Positions 1-8,924 of a DNA stretch of 64,000 nt are shown here, piece by piece (position 1 is the stretch's first letter; every line of letters begins with the position of its first letter). Both the position numbers and the translations under genes were made by a program. The stretch is taken from assembly GCA_944321175.1 (NCBI GenBank), contig CALUKI010000005.1:1-64000 (forward strand), given 5' to 3'. A model generated the notes under the pieces. It searched no databases. It was not told the DNA's origin and saw only the letters and a program-made list of their open reading frames with translations. Origin of the DNA: an uncultured Alistipes sp. (GTDB lineage Bacteria; Bacteroidota; Bacteroidia; Bacteroidales; Rikenellaceae).

Positions 1-35
1 GGTTCAAGTTGGCATTTTCACGGTTTCAGTTGGCA
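1..35. repeat. short direct repeat at left window edge
   Basis: Two 14-bp units at 1-14 and 22-35 match at 12 of 14 positions, share the core AGTTGGCA and repeat with a 21-bp period. Repeated short motifs like this occur at the ends of some IS21-type elements, but the rest of any element lies outside the window, so its nature is undecided. Confidence 0.3.
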
Positions 36-118
36 CCCGTCCAAATCGCCAAAACCCCATAAATCATTAACTTTCAATCATATTTCCGTGATTTGCTCAG
101 TATCTCACTTTTTTGTAT

Positions 119-126
119 TATCTTTG
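119..126 (+). promoter_or_regulatory. Bacteroidota -7 box for the sulfatase maturase gene
   Basis: TATCTTTG matches the TAnnTTTG -7 consensus and lies 89 nt before the ATG at 215. A TTTG at 92-95 is the nearest -33 candidate, but the 23-bp spacer is longer than usual. Confidence 0.5.
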
Positions 127-214
127 TTACGGATTATCGCCGTTCCGCCGTTCCGTTCTGTCGGGCACTCGGCGGACGCGGCGGCAGCCCGCAAGAACCA
201 AGATCCGACAAACC

Positions 215-1456
215 ATGCAGGAAGAGATTCTCTCCTATCAGCAATATGTACGGCCGCTCTACGTCATGGCCAAACCCGCAGGCGCCCGCTGCAATCTGCG
301 CTGCACCTACTGTTACTACCTCGAAAAGAGCTGTCTCTATCCGCAGGATGCGCAGACCATGAGCGACGAGCTCCTCGAACGCTTCATCCGCGACTACATC
401 GCGGCACAGCCCGGACCGGAGGTCTCCTTCGCATGGCATGGCGGGGAGACACTGCTGCGCTCACGGGCCTTCTACGAACGGGCCGTCGCCCTGCAGCGCC
501 GGTACGGCGCCGGTCGGGTGATCGCCAACAGCATCCAGACAAACGGCACGCTCCTCGACGACGCATGGTGCGCCTTCTTCCGCGAAAACGGCTGGCTGGT
601 CGGAATCTCGATCGACGGGCCGCGCGAGGTGCACGACTGCTACCGGCGCGACCTGCACGACGGCCCGACGTTCGACGCGGTCATGCGCGGCATTGCCCTG
701 CTGCAAAAACACAACGTCGAATGGAACGCCCTGGCTGTCGTAAACCGCCACAATGCCGACGATCCGATCGGGTTCTACCGCTTTTTCCGCGACATCGGAT
801 GCCGTTATCTGCAATTCACGCCCGTTGTCGAGCGGCTGCTGCCGCATGACGACGGACGCCGGCTTGCCGCAGCATCCGATGCGGGAGCCCCATTGGCCGA
901 CTTCTCCGTCACGCCCGAACAGTGGGGACGGTTCACCTGCGCACTGTTCGATGAATGGGTGCAGCGCGATGTGGGCAGCATCTTCGTACAGCTGTTCGAT
1001 GCCACACTGGCCAACTGGGTCGGAGAGGCTCCCGGCGTCTGTACGCTTTCGAAGAGCTGCGGCCACGCCGGAGCGATGGAGTTCAACGGCGATCTCTACG
1101 CCTGCGACCACTTCGTATTTCCGGAGTACCGTTTGGGCAACATCCTCGAAACACCGCTCGTGGAGTTGATGCGCAGTCCGCGTCAGACCGCCTTCGGCGA
1201 CGCCAAACTCCGGGCGCTGCCCGCACAGTGCCGCCGCTGCCGCTATCTGTTCGCCTGCAACGGAGAATGTCCCCGCAACCGTTTCGAACGTACACGCGAG
1301 GGCGAGAGCGGTCTCAACTATCTTTGCAAGGGGTACCTGCGTTTCTTCCGCCACGTCGAGCCCTACATGGATTTCATGCGCGGAGAGCTGATGCATCACC
1401 GCGCACCCGCCAATGTCATGGCGTGGGCGGTCAAACGCCTGCGCAACGGCCGCTGA
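215..1456 (+). CDS. anaerobic sulfatase-maturating enzyme (radical SAM/SPASM)
   Basis: 413-aa radical SAM enzyme of the anSME family. The family oxidises a Cys or Ser in sulfatases to formylglycine in the cytoplasm, which activates the sulfatases used on sulfated host glycans. The sequence shows the SAM-cluster motif CNLRCTYC (C26, C30, C33) right after MAKPAGA, typical of anSME, and a C-terminal SPASM region with the cysteine groups CTLSKSCGHAG and CRRCRYLFACNGECP that would hold two auxiliary 4Fe-4S clusters. The ATG at 215 is preferred because upstream in-frame codons overlap the -7 box at 119-126 and do not resemble the family. No sulfatase gene lies in the window, so the partners are elsewhere. 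The length is normal for the family. Related Bacteroides genes are called chuR. Confidence 0.9.
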   Translation: MQEEILSYQQYVRPLYVMAKPAGARCNLRCTYCYYLEKSCLYPQDAQTMSDELLERFIRDYIAAQPGPEVSFAWHGGETLLRSRAFYERAVALQRRYGAGRVIANSIQTNGTLLDDAWCAFFRENGWLVGISIDGPREVHDCYRRDLHDGPTFDAVMRGIALLQKHNVEWNALAVVNRHNADDPIGFYRFFRDIGCRYLQFTPVVERLLPHDDGRRLAAASDAGAPLADFSVTPEQWGRFTCALFDEWVQRDVGSIFVQLFDATLANWVGEAPGVCTLSKSCGHAGAMEFNGDLYACDHFVFPEYRLGNILETPLVELMRSPRQTAFGDAKLRALPAQCRRCRYLFACNGECPRNRFERTREGESGLNYLCKGYLRFFRHVEPYMDFMRGELMHHRAPANVMAWAVKRLRNGR

Positions 1457-1564
1457 GATCATCGTTTCCCGATTCTCCGCCTGAACGCCCGCCGGCAGGG
1501 AGCTTCCACTCAAAACAATTCGAAAGGCCGCAACATCCGGAAACGAAAAAAACAGGGCGGCTCA

Positions 1565-1595
1565 TTTGCGGAACCGAAGAAAAGCGTTACCTTTG
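1565..1595 (+). promoter_or_regulatory. promoter of the glycerophosphodiesterase gene
   Basis: TTTG at 1565-1568, a 19-bp spacer and TACCTTTG at 1588-1595 form a full Bacteroidota -33/-7 promoter. Transcription should start near 1602, so the ATG at 1649 is the likely start codon. Confidence 0.75.
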
Positions 1596-1648
1596 TGAAG
1601 AGGCATTTCCGTCTCCCTACAAAATATTTACAATCTAACTCAAAGCAA

Positions 1649-2476
1649 ATGAAAGCGATTCGATTGATGGCGCTGGCCATCTGCGCGGCAACGTTGTTCG
1701 ACGTCTCGGCGCAAGAGCAGGAAATCCGTCTCTTCTCGCATCGGGGCGGCCGCATGGAACACGATGAAAATACCCTGTCGGCGTTTCAGGCAAGTTATGA
1801 CGCCGGCTATCGCGGATTCGAAACCGATATCCGCATGACGGCCGACGGCGCACTCGTCGTCACACACGACAGTTCGCTCGAACGGACAACCAACGGTTCC
1901 GGAACCGTCGAAGAGAAGACCGAAGCCGAGATCCGGCAACTGGTCACGAAACAGGGGAACAAGATGATGTTCCTCGATGAACTGCTCGACTTTCTCAAAG
2001 GCAAGGAGGGCCTTTATGTCGAGTTCGAGATGAAGACGAAGCCCGAAGAGCTCTATCCCGAAGCACGGCTCCATGAATACTGCGACAAACTCTACAAGGC
2101 GGTAAAGGCCATTCAGCCCGATGATGCGCTCTTCGTCTTTACGTCGGGCGACTACCGTGCCCTGCGTTACCTGCAGGCGACCTATCCGGGGGTCGATCTG
2201 CTGCTCATCACATCGAAGCCCTGCAACGACGAGACGATCGATCTGTGCAAGGCGATGGGAATCCCCCGCATGGGCGCGACGATGGACGGCACGAGCCGCA
2301 AAGCCGTGAAAAAAGCACACAAAGAGGGGCTGATCGTCAGTCTGTGGCCCGGACAATCCGTCGAGGACTTCATGCTGGGAGCCTATCTGGGGTGCGACTA
2401 CATGTGTACCGACATTCCCATCGAGGTCAAGAACTACCTCGCGCAGAAAGCGCCCTGGATCAAGGTGAAATATTGA
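1649..2476 (+). CDS. exported glycerophosphodiester phosphodiesterase
   Basis: 275-aa protein of the GDPD family (TIM barrel), which hydrolyses glycerophosphodiesters to glycerol-3-phosphate and an alcohol using a metal. The first 20 or so residues (MKAIRLMALAICAATLFDVS) form a signal peptide, so it should act in the periplasm. The family motifs are present: HRGG near residue 30, the E-N-T of DENTLSAF, ETDIRMTADG with the metal-binding E and D, and THDSSLERTTNG with the HD pair. The start at 1649 is set by the promoter at 1565-1595; an in-frame TTG start at 1595 would overlap the -7 box. It is a single-gene unit closed by the terminator at 2566-2595. The substrate alcohol cannot be told from sequence. 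Confidence 0.88.
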   Translation: MKAIRLMALAICAATLFDVSAQEQEIRLFSHRGGRMEHDENTLSAFQASYDAGYRGFETDIRMTADGALVVTHDSSLERTTNGSGTVEEKTEAEIRQLVTKQGNKMMFLDELLDFLKGKEGLYVEFEMKTKPEELYPEARLHEYCDKLYKAVKAIQPDDALFVFTSGDYRALRYLQATYPGVDLLLITSKPCNDETIDLCKAMGIPRMGATMDGTSRKAVKKAHKEGLIVSLWPGQSVEDFMLGAYLGCDYMCTDIPIEVKNYLAQKAPWIKVKY

Positions 2477-2565
2477 GTCCCAAGCCACAGCGCAGCGGCA
2501 GGCCGGAACCCGCTTCAGGAAAGGAGGGTAGGAATCCGGGGATCGGGCCGGAACAAAACGGTCAA

Positions 2566-2595
2566 GGGGAACGGAGCTCATCCGTTCCCCTTTTT
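2566..2595 (+). terminator. rho-independent terminator
   Basis: A perfect 10-bp stem GGGGAACGGA / TCCGTTCCCC with a 5-nt loop (2576-2580), followed by five T at 2591-2595. It ends the glycerophosphodiesterase transcript. Confidence 0.8.
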
Positions 2596-2700
2596 CAGGG
2601 CCGGTCTTTCGGCCGGACGGAAGCCGGCCCCGGCCTGCCGGCAAGAAAGCCGTTGCCGGCCGCCGATGCACATGCAGAGAGAAGGGACAGGGCGGTCAAT

Positions 2701-2751
2701 AAACGGGAGTATCCCGAAAGTCGAATCCGGACCTTCGGGATACTCCCGTTT
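2701..2751. terminator. long hairpin between convergent genes, probable bidirectional terminator
   Basis: A perfect 18-bp inverted repeat, 2701-2718 with 2734-2751, around a 15-nt loop. Each arm ends in A3/T3. It lies 48 nt past the stop of the minus-strand META-domain gene and would end that transcript; it could also stop read-through from the plus strand. Confidence 0.6.
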
Positions 2752-2798
2752 CCCTGTCGGAAGGAGGAGCTCCGACCGACAACGGCATCTTCGCGCCG

Positions 2799-3314
2799 CT
2801 ATTTTGCCGCAGGTGCGGCAGCGGCTCCTTCGGCCGTTTTTACCGAATCGGCTGCCGATACCGGCTGTGCAGGGGCCAACTCCTCCGCAGGAACACTCCC
2901 TGCGGCCGTTCCCTTGAAAACAAGCACCTCCTTGCCGTCATCCAGAAGCGCCATCCTATCTGCGTCGATCCGGTAGGAATCGATCTCCTCCAGCAACTTC
3001 GTGAACCGGCTCTCCAGATCGAGATTCGGGCAGGCCATCATCGTGCCGGCAAGACGCTCGATATCCACACCGTTCTCCCCTTCCAGCTCATAGGGCCCGA
3101 ACAACCGGTTGCAGGCTCCGGCACCATAAACCATCTTTTTTGCGGCATCGAAGGTAATATGGAACGTGTCGGCTTCGGCCGAAAAAGCCGGATTCGCCGT
3201 ACCCTCCATCTCCGTCAGTTTCCACTGCGTACCCTCCAGCGGAAGGTTCTCTTTCGGACTTTCGCAGGCCGACATCGTCAACAATGCCGCAACTGCACAC
3301 ACAAACTGTTTCAT
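2799..3314 (-). CDS. META-domain lipoprotein (HslJ-like)
   Basis: 171-aa predicted lipoprotein. Signal peptide MKQFVCAVAALLTMSAC with lipobox cysteine C17, then a META domain. The domain is recognised from the opening LEGTQWKLTEMEG and the hallmark GAGACNRLFGPYELEG, equivalent to the conserved GCNR..G.Y of HslJ and META proteins. The tail (about 145-171) is Ala/Pro-rich and low in complexity. META proteins in enterobacteria are linked to motility and novobiocin resistance; the role in Bacteroidota is not established. It follows the pyruvate oxidoreductase gene on the same strand with a 100-bp gap containing a hairpin, so it may receive some read-through transcription. Confidence 0.75.
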   Translation of the reverse strand: MKQFVCAVAALLTMSACESPKENLPLEGTQWKLTEMEGTANPAFSAEADTFHITFDAAKKMVYGAGACNRLFGPYELEGENGVDIERLAGTMMACPNLDLESRFTKLLEEIDSYRIDADRMALLDDGKEVLVFKGTAAGSVPAEELAPAQPVSAADSVKTAEGAAAAPAAK

Positions 3315-3360
3315 CTCAAGTATTCGAATTTATCTGAATTAAACATCTCATCAAGAAGAA

Positions 3361-3396
3361 TGCCGGAAGGGGGCAAACACTGCATCCCTTCCGACA
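3361..3396 (-). terminator. probable terminator of the pyruvate oxidoreductase gene
   Basis: Inverted repeat 3361-3371 / 3386-3396, 11 bp with one G-U wobble on the minus-strand RNA, followed on that strand by TTCTTCTT. It lies just past the stop codon at 3415. Confidence 0.5.
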
Positions 3397-3414
3397 TTTC
3401 CTTATACGAACGGA

Positions 3415-6400
3415 TCAATACTCCATCTTGGCCAGCCGCTGATAGCCGGCATAACGCCATTTGGCATTCTCCTCGGCGGCCTTGAACAACTCGCCGGCCT
3501 CTGCAGGGAAGGTCTTCATCAGCGACGTGTAACGCACCTCCTTCATCAGGAACTCCTGGAACTTCGACCAGTCGGGCTCCTTCGAGTCGAGGACGAAGGG
3601 ATTCTTGCCCTCGTCGGCCAACTGCGGGTTGTAGTGCCACAGATGCCAATAGCCGCAGGCTACGGCCTCCTTGCCGACGGTCTGCGTACGTGTCATGCCG
3701 CCCTTGATACCGTGATTGATACACGGTGCATAGGCGATGATGAGCGACGGTCCCGGATAAGCCTCGGCCTCCTTCAGCACGTTGAAGAGCTGCATCTGCG
3801 AGGCGCCGATCGAAACCTGTGCCACATAGACATATCCATAGGTCATGGCCATCGCGCCGATATCCTTCTTGCGGATACGCTTGCCGCTCGACGCGAACTT
3901 CGCCACGGCACCGATAGGCGTCGCCTTCGACGACTGTCCGCCCGTATTGGAGTACACCTCCGTATCGATGATGAGGATATTGACATCCTGGCCCGACGCA
4001 ATCACATGATCCACACCGCCGTAACCGATATCGTATCCCCAGCCGTCGCCGCCGATGATCCACTGCGACTTCTTGACCAGCAGGTCCTTCATCGAGAGAA
4101 TCTCACGGCAGGTATCGCAGCCGCAAGCCTCCATGAGCGGGATCAGGCGAGCCGTCACCTCGGCCGAACGGGCCGACGATCCGCGCGCGGCGATCCACTC
4201 CTTCATGACGCCCTTCAGCTCCTCGGAGCACTGTGCGCACCCGGCGATCGCCTGCTCCATGAGGTGCTGGATCCGGTCGCGCTGCTTCTCGACACCGAGG
4301 TGCATGCCCAGACCGAACTCCGCATTGTCCTCGAAGAGCGAGTTGGCCCATGCCGGTCCCTGTCCCTTCGCATTGGTGCAGTAGGGCGTCGAGGGTGCCG
4401 AACCCGAATAGATCGACGTACAGCCCGTAGCATTGGCAACCATCATCTTGTCGCCGAAGAGCTGCGTGATCGCCTTGATATAGGGGGTCTCGCCGCAACC
4501 GGCGCAGGCGCCCGAAAACTCGAACAGCGGCTGCGTGAACTGGAGGTTCTTGACCGAACGGGTCTTGTCAACGGCATCCTCCTTGTAGCCCACCTTCGCA
4601 GTGCAGTAGGTCCAGTTCTCCTGCTGTGCAAGCTGTGTCTCCAGCGGTTTCATCACCAGCGCCTTGGTCTTGGCAGGGCAGACATCCACGCAGTTGCCGC
4701 AACCCGTACAGTCGAGCGGCGACACCTGAATGCGGAACTTGTAAGCCTTCGTCTCGCCCAGACCCTGCTTCCACTCCATGCCCGAAGCGGCCGCCTCCTC
4801 GTCGGTGGCGAGGAACGGACGGATCACGGCGTGCGGGCAGACATAGGCGCACTGGTTGCACTGGATACAGTTCTCGATCTGCCATTCGGGGACATTCACC
4901 GCAATGCCGCGCTTCTCCCATGCGGCCGTGCCGTTGTCCCATGTACCGTCTTCACGGCCGTTGAAGGCCGAAACAGGCAGCTGATCGCCCTTCAGCGCAT
5001 TGATCGGATCGACGATGCGGCGCACGAACTCCGGACGCGACAGATCCGCGCCGTGCGAAGCATCCTTCACCTCGATCGACGCCCACTCGGCCGGAACCTC
5101 CACCTTCTCGACATACTTGCCGCCGGCATCCACCGCAGCATAGTTCATGTTGACGATGTCCTCGCCCTTCTTGCCGTAGGTCTTCAGGATGGCGTGTTTC
5201 ATCTCCTCGACAGCCTTGTCGAACGGAATCACGTTCGCAATCTTGAAGAAGGCCGACTGCATGATGGTGTTCGTGCGCGAACCCAGCCCCAGCTCGGCGG
5301 CGATCTTCGTGGCGTTGATGATATAGAAATTGATCCTGTTCTCGGCAAGATAGACCTTCATGTGATCGGGCAGCGTCCGGCAGGTCGTCTCGGCGTCGTG
5401 CACCGAGTTCAGCAGGAACGATCCGCCCGGCTTGAGGCCCTTCAGCACGTCGTATTTATCGACATACGAAGGGACGTGGCAGGCCACGAAATCGGGTGTC
5501 GTAACCAGATAGGGCGACGTGATGGGACGGACGCCGAAACGCAGGTGCGACGACGTATAGCCGCCCGACTTCTTCGAGTCATACGAGAAATAGGCCTGGC
5601 AGTATTTGTCGGTCGAGCCGCCGATGATCTTGATCGAGTTCTTGTTGGCACCCACCGTACCGTCGGCGCCCAGGCCGAAGAACAACGCCTCGAAGGTACC
5701 CGGTTTTGCCATCGGGATCTCCTCGCCCACAGGCAGCGAACGGTTCGTCACGTCATCGACGATACCCACCGTGAACTGATGTTTCGGCTCTGCAGCCTTC
5801 AGGTTCTCGAAGACGGCCAGCATCTGCGCCGGCGTGGTATCCTTCGACGAAAGGCCGTAGCGACCGCCGATGATAAGCGGTTTCTCGGCCATCTTCGCAG
5901 TGGCGAACACCTCGACAACATCCAGATAGAGCGGATCGCCGTTGGCGCCCGGCTCCTTCGTGCGGTCAAGCACACAGATACGCTTCACGCTCGCCGGCAG
6001 CACCTCGAAGAGGTATTTTGCCGAGAACGGACGGTAGAGGTGAACCGTCACGACGCCGACCTTCTCGCCTTTGGCCATGAGGTAATCGACCGTCTCCCTG
6101 ATCGTCTCCGTCACCGAACCCATGGCCACGATCACGCGGTCGGCATCCTCCGCTCCGTAATAGACGAACGGGCGGTATTCGCGGCCCGTGATCGACGAAA
6201 TCTCCTTCATCGCATCGGCCACCATGTCGGGTACCGCATCGTAGAACTTGTTGGCCGCTTCGCGCGTCTGGAAATAGATGTCGGGGTTCTGCGCCGTGCC
6301 GCGCGTAACGGGGTGCTCCGGATTGAGGGCCCGCGCACGGAAGGCCTTCAGCGCATCGCGGTCGAGCATCGCCGCCAGACGGGCCTCGTCGATGAGTTCG

Positions 6401-6951
6401 ATCTTCTGGATCTCGTGCGACGTGCGGAAGCCGTCGAAGAAGTGCAGGAACGGCACGCGCGACTTCAGTGCAACGATATGGGCAACGCCCGCCAGATCCA
6501 TTACCTCCTGCACGGACGACGTAGCCAGCATCGCAAAGCCGGTCTGGCGCGTAGCCATCACATCCTGATGGTCGCCGAAGATCGACAGCGACTGTGCGGC
6601 CAGAGCACGCGCCGAGACATGGAAGACGCCCGGCAACAGCTCACCCGCAATCTTGTACATGTTGGGAATCATCAGCAGCAGTCCCTGCGATGCGGTAAAT
6701 GTCGAGGTCAGCGCGCCGCTCTGCAACGAACCGTGCACGGCGCCTGCCGCACCGGCCTCCGACTGCATTTCGACGACCTTGACCGTCTCGCCGAAGATAT
6801 TTTTGCGGCCCTGTGCCGCCCACTCATCCACCAGCTCCGCCATCGTGGACGAGGGTGTAATCGGATAGATTGCGGCGACCTCCGAGAAGAGGTAGGCGAC
6901 ATGCGCCGCCGCATAATTGCCATCACATGTGATAAACTTTTTCTCTGCCAT
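3415..6951 (-). CDS. nifJ: pyruvate:ferredoxin (flavodoxin) oxidoreductase
   Basis: 1178-aa single-chain PFOR, which converts pyruvate and CoA to acetyl-CoA, CO2 and reduced ferredoxin in the cytoplasm of anaerobes. All family domains are present in order. The N-terminal pyruvate-binding half begins MAEKKFITCDGNYAAAHVAY. Two 4Fe-4S motifs follow, CIQCNQCAYVCP near residue 695 and CTGCGNCVDVCP near 745. The TPP domain carries CAGCGETPYIKAI near 815, binding the proximal cluster, and GGDGWGYDIGYGGVDHV. The length matches the usual 1170-1200 aa. It has its own -7 box at 7016-7023. Together with ppdK at 55 kb it indicates fermentative pyruvate and PEP metabolism. A long open frame on the opposite strand (3634-7005) is a codon-bias shadow. 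Confidence 0.97.
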   Translation of the reverse strand: MAEKKFITCDGNYAAAHVAYLFSEVAAIYPITPSSTMAELVDEWAAQGRKNIFGETVKVVEMQSEAGAAGAVHGSLQSGALTSTFTASQGLLLMIPNMYKIAGELLPGVFHVSARALAAQSLSIFGDHQDVMATRQTGFAMLATSSVQEVMDLAGVAHIVALKSRVPFLHFFDGFRTSHEIQKIELIDEARLAAMLDRDALKAFRARALNPEHPVTRGTAQNPDIYFQTREAANKFYDAVPDMVADAMKEISSITGREYRPFVYYGAEDADRVIVAMGSVTETIRETVDYLMAKGEKVGVVTVHLYRPFSAKYLFEVLPASVKRICVLDRTKEPGANGDPLYLDVVEVFATAKMAEKPLIIGGRYGLSSKDTTPAQMLAVFENLKAAEPKHQFTVGIVDDVTNRSLPVGEEIPMAKPGTFEALFFGLGADGTVGANKNSIKIIGGSTDKYCQAYFSYDSKKSGGYTSSHLRFGVRPITSPYLVTTPDFVACHVPSYVDKYDVLKGLKPGGSFLLNSVHDAETTCRTLPDHMKVYLAENRINFYIINATKIAAELGLGSRTNTIMQSAFFKIANVIPFDKAVEEMKHAILKTYGKKGEDIVNMNYAAVDAGGKYVEKVEVPAEWASIEVKDASHGADLSRPEFVRRIVDPINALKGDQLPVSAFNGREDGTWDNGTAAWEKRGIAVNVPEWQIENCIQCNQCAYVCPHAVIRPFLATDEEAAASGMEWKQGLGETKAYKFRIQVSPLDCTGCGNCVDVCPAKTKALVMKPLETQLAQQENWTYCTAKVGYKEDAVDKTRSVKNLQFTQPLFEFSGACAGCGETPYIKAITQLFGDKMMVANATGCTSIYSGSAPSTPYCTNAKGQGPAWANSLFEDNAEFGLGMHLGVEKQRDRIQHLMEQAIAGCAQCSEELKGVMKEWIAARGSSARSAEVTARLIPLMEACGCDTCREILSMKDLLVKKSQWIIGGDGWGYDIGYGGVDHVIASGQDVNILIIDTEVYSNTGGQSSKATPIGAVAKFASSGKRIRKKDIGAMAMTYGYVYVAQVSIGASQMQLFNVLKEAEAYPGPSLIIAYAPCINHGIKGGMTRTQTVGKEAVACGYWHLWHYNPQLADEGKNPFVLDSKEPDWSKFQEFLMKEVRYTSLMKTFPAEAGELFKAAEENAKWRYAGYQRLAKMEY

Positions 6952-7520
6952 ATGACTCTATTGAAATTTATTGTATTTCAGAATATTACACTAAACAAAC
7001 CATAACCAACCGTTGCAAAGTTATAAAATTCCGTGTAGAGTTCACACGTTTTTTTGCGTTAGTTTTTTAACAGTAAATCGGTACTATTGACCAACTCCGA
7101 GACACCTCCTCCCGCCGGATTACACTTTCTGCACGGCCGGTTCGGATGACGCGGGAATCCGGACAGGACGGGAGCTGCAAACCCCGTACCCTCATTCCCT
7201 GAAAATCCTATTTTCTGCCACTGCATTTTTATTAACCGATTTTGACGAGATTTATTGTTCCGATTTGCCGGCGCCGCTCCGTCTGGCACAACCGTATTCA
7301 CCGCATTTCCTCCCTGTTTCAAAACGGGCTGCAACGTCCCGATTACAAATATTGCCGGTCCCGCCGGAGCATCATGGCGCAGACCGGCAACTCGCATCCT
7401 GGAGGATGTCATTTAAGATCAAGGGGCCCGATAAAATCGGAACTGCGGCACGTCCGCACGCCTCTTTCCGCTTTCGGAATCGGGATAGACGCAGTAAAAT
7501 TGAAGGCATCATTCCGACAG
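6952..7520. other. intergenic region between nifJ and the M16 operon
   Basis: It holds the nifJ -7 box near its left end and otherwise no gene I can support. A 55-codon minus-strand frame (7059-7226, Met at 7226) has a clean start and stop, but no recognisable family, signal peptide or convincing promoter. The promoter repeat begins at 7521. Confidence 0.4.
7016..7023 (-). promoter_or_regulatory. -7 box of nifJ
   Basis: On the minus strand this reads TAACTTTG, matching TAnnTTTG, 65 nt before the start codon. No clear TTTG sits 19-21 bp upstream; the segment at the expected place reads only TGTG. Confidence 0.5.
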
Positions 7521-7601
7521 GGCCGAAGCGAAAACTTAGTTTTCGATTTGTCTCTGCGCTCGACTTTCCGAACTTTGGCTCCGCCTTAGATACTCCGTCT
7601 C
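7521..7601 (+). repeat. promoter repeat, locus A, upstream (decayed) copy
   Basis: The body at 7521-7577 matches the unit at 7602-7664. It keeps the small hairpin (CGAAAAC, TTA loop, GTTTTCG), the TTTG -33 box at 7547-7550 and the same 20-nt spacer, but the -7 box reads GAACTTTG, not TATCTTTG. A 24-nt linker (7578-7601, beginning GCTCCGCCTTAGATAC) joins it to the next unit. The same arrangement is seen at 38637-38784. Confidence 0.8.
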
Positions 7602-7664
7602 GGCATAGCCAAAGCGAAAACTCCGTTTTCGATTTGTCTCTGCGCTCGACTTTCCGTATCTTTG
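7602..7664 (+). repeat. promoter repeat, locus A, gene-proximal copy
   Basis: 63-nt unit beginning GGCATAGCCAAAGCGAAAAC and ending in a complete promoter. It differs from the unit at 38723-38784 by only one indel and one substitution, although the two loci are 31 kb apart and precede unrelated genes. It contains a 7-bp hairpin with loop TCC. Confidence 0.85.
7633..7664 (+). promoter_or_regulatory. promoter of the M16 peptidase operon, inside the repeat
   Basis: TTTG at 7633-7636, a 20-bp spacer and TATCTTTG at 7657-7664. Transcription should begin near 7671, which leaves a 5' leader of only about 15 nt before the ATG at 7686. Confidence 0.8.
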
Positions 7665-7685
7665 CCATCCAAGAACCATTCAACG

Positions 7686-8924
7686 ATGATCAGCTACAAG
7701 CGACATGTGCTCTCGAACGGCCTGACGGTCGTGGTCAACCGCGACCACTCCTCGAAACTTGCCGCCGTAAACATTCTCTACAAGGTCGGAGCGCGGAACG
7801 AGCATCCCGAACGAACGGGTTTCGCCCATCTGTTCGAGCATCTCATGTTTCGGGGTACACGCACCGTACCCGACTTCGATCTGCCCGTACAGATGGCCTG
7901 CGGCGACAACAACGCCTTCACGAACAACGACTACACGGATTTCTACATCACCCTGCCCAGGGACAACATCGAAACGGCCCTGTGGCTCGAAGCCGACCGC
8001 ATGACGGGACTCGACATCACGCCCGAAGCCCTCGAAACCGAAAAACGGGTCGTCATCGAAGAGTACAAGCAGCGTTACCTCAACCAGCCCTACGGCGATC
8101 AGGGCATGCTGCTGCGTTCGCTGGCCTACACCCGCCACCCCTACCGCTGGGCAACGATCGGGCTTTCGCCCGACCACGTTGCCGGCGCAACGCCCGACGA
8201 CGTGCGGACATTCTACCGCCGCTGGTACCATCCGTCGAACGCCATTCTCTCGATCAGCGCCGACATCGACGAAGAACGGCTCATCACCCTTGCGGAGGAG
8301 TATTTCGGTGCGATAGCGGACACGCCGGCCGCTGCCGATCCGCTGCCCGCAGAACCCGAACAGAAGGCGGCACGACGGCTGGAAGTCGAACGCGACGTGC
8401 CGGCAACCTCCGTGACGCTGGCCTATCCGATGGGCGACCGCCTGTCGCGCGACTTCTATCTGGGCGACATGGTCTCCGACATCCTTGCCGGCGGCGACTC
8501 GGCCCGTCTCTACGAACATCTGGTCAAACGCGACCGCCTGCTGTCGAGCGTCAACGCCTACATCACGGGCGATCTCGATCCGGGACTCTTCGTCTTCACG
8601 GGACAGCTTCTGCCGGAGCATACGGTTCAAGAGGTCGAAGAGGCCTTTCTGCACGAGATGCGGACGCTTTGCGAGCAGCCCGCCAGCAGCTACGAACTCG
8701 AAAAGGTCAAGAACAAGTTCGAAGCCAACACGCTTTTCGGCGAACTGAACATCATGAACAAAGCCATGAACCTCGGATTCTACGAAATGACGGGCGACGT
8801 CGGACTCGTCAACCGCGAAGTGGAGCTCTTCCGGGCAATCACATCCGACGAACTGACCGACTTCGCACGCCGCACGTTCCGGCCCGAACATTGTTCCACA
8901 CTCGTCTATCGCGCGAACCGATGA
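7686..8924 (+). CDS. M16 family zinc peptidase, zinc-binding subunit
   Basis: 412-aa M16 (pitrilysin/MPP-type) protein. It has the inverted zinc motif HLFEH at about residues 49-53, in the context GFAHLFEHLMFRGT, and the downstream glutamates expected for the third ligand (ETEKRVVIEEYKQR). Its C-terminal half lacks the R/Y pair of the substrate-binding site and reads SARLYEHLVKRDRLLSSVNAY instead. The next gene supplies that half, so the two should form a heterodimer like the two-gene M16 proteases of Sphingomonas. No signal peptide is seen, so it is probably cytoplasmic. The ATG at 7686 is chosen because the in-frame TTG at 7662 lies in the -7 box. It overlaps the next gene by ATGA. Confidence 0.9.
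   Translation: MISYKRHVLSNGLTVVVNRDHSSKLAAVNILYKVGARNEHPERTGFAHLFEHLMFRGTRTVPDFDLPVQMACGDNNAFTNNDYTDFYITLPRDNIETALWLEADRMTGLDITPEALETEKRVVIEEYKQRYLNQPYGDQGMLLRSLAYTRHPYRWATIGLSPDHVAGATPDDVRTFYRRWYHPSNAILSISADIDEERLITLAEEYFGAIADTPAAADPLPAEPEQKAARRLEVERDVPATSVTLAYPMGDRLSRDFYLGDMVSDILAGGDSARLYEHLVKRDRLLSSVNAYITGDLDPGLFVFTGQLLPEHTVQEVEEAFLHEMRTLCEQPASSYELEKVKNKFEANTLFGELNIMNKAMNLGFYEMTGDVGLVNREVELFRAITSDELTDFARRTFRPEHCSTLVYRANR

Noticed and set aside
3634..7005. Very long open frame opposite nifJ
   Set aside because: It is antisense to a fully conserved gene, Arg/His/Leu-rich without any motif; an artefact of GC-rich codon use.
7059..7226. 55-codon minus-strand frame before nifJ
   Set aside because: A clean frame but no promoter, signal or family; kept only as a remark in the intergenic entry.
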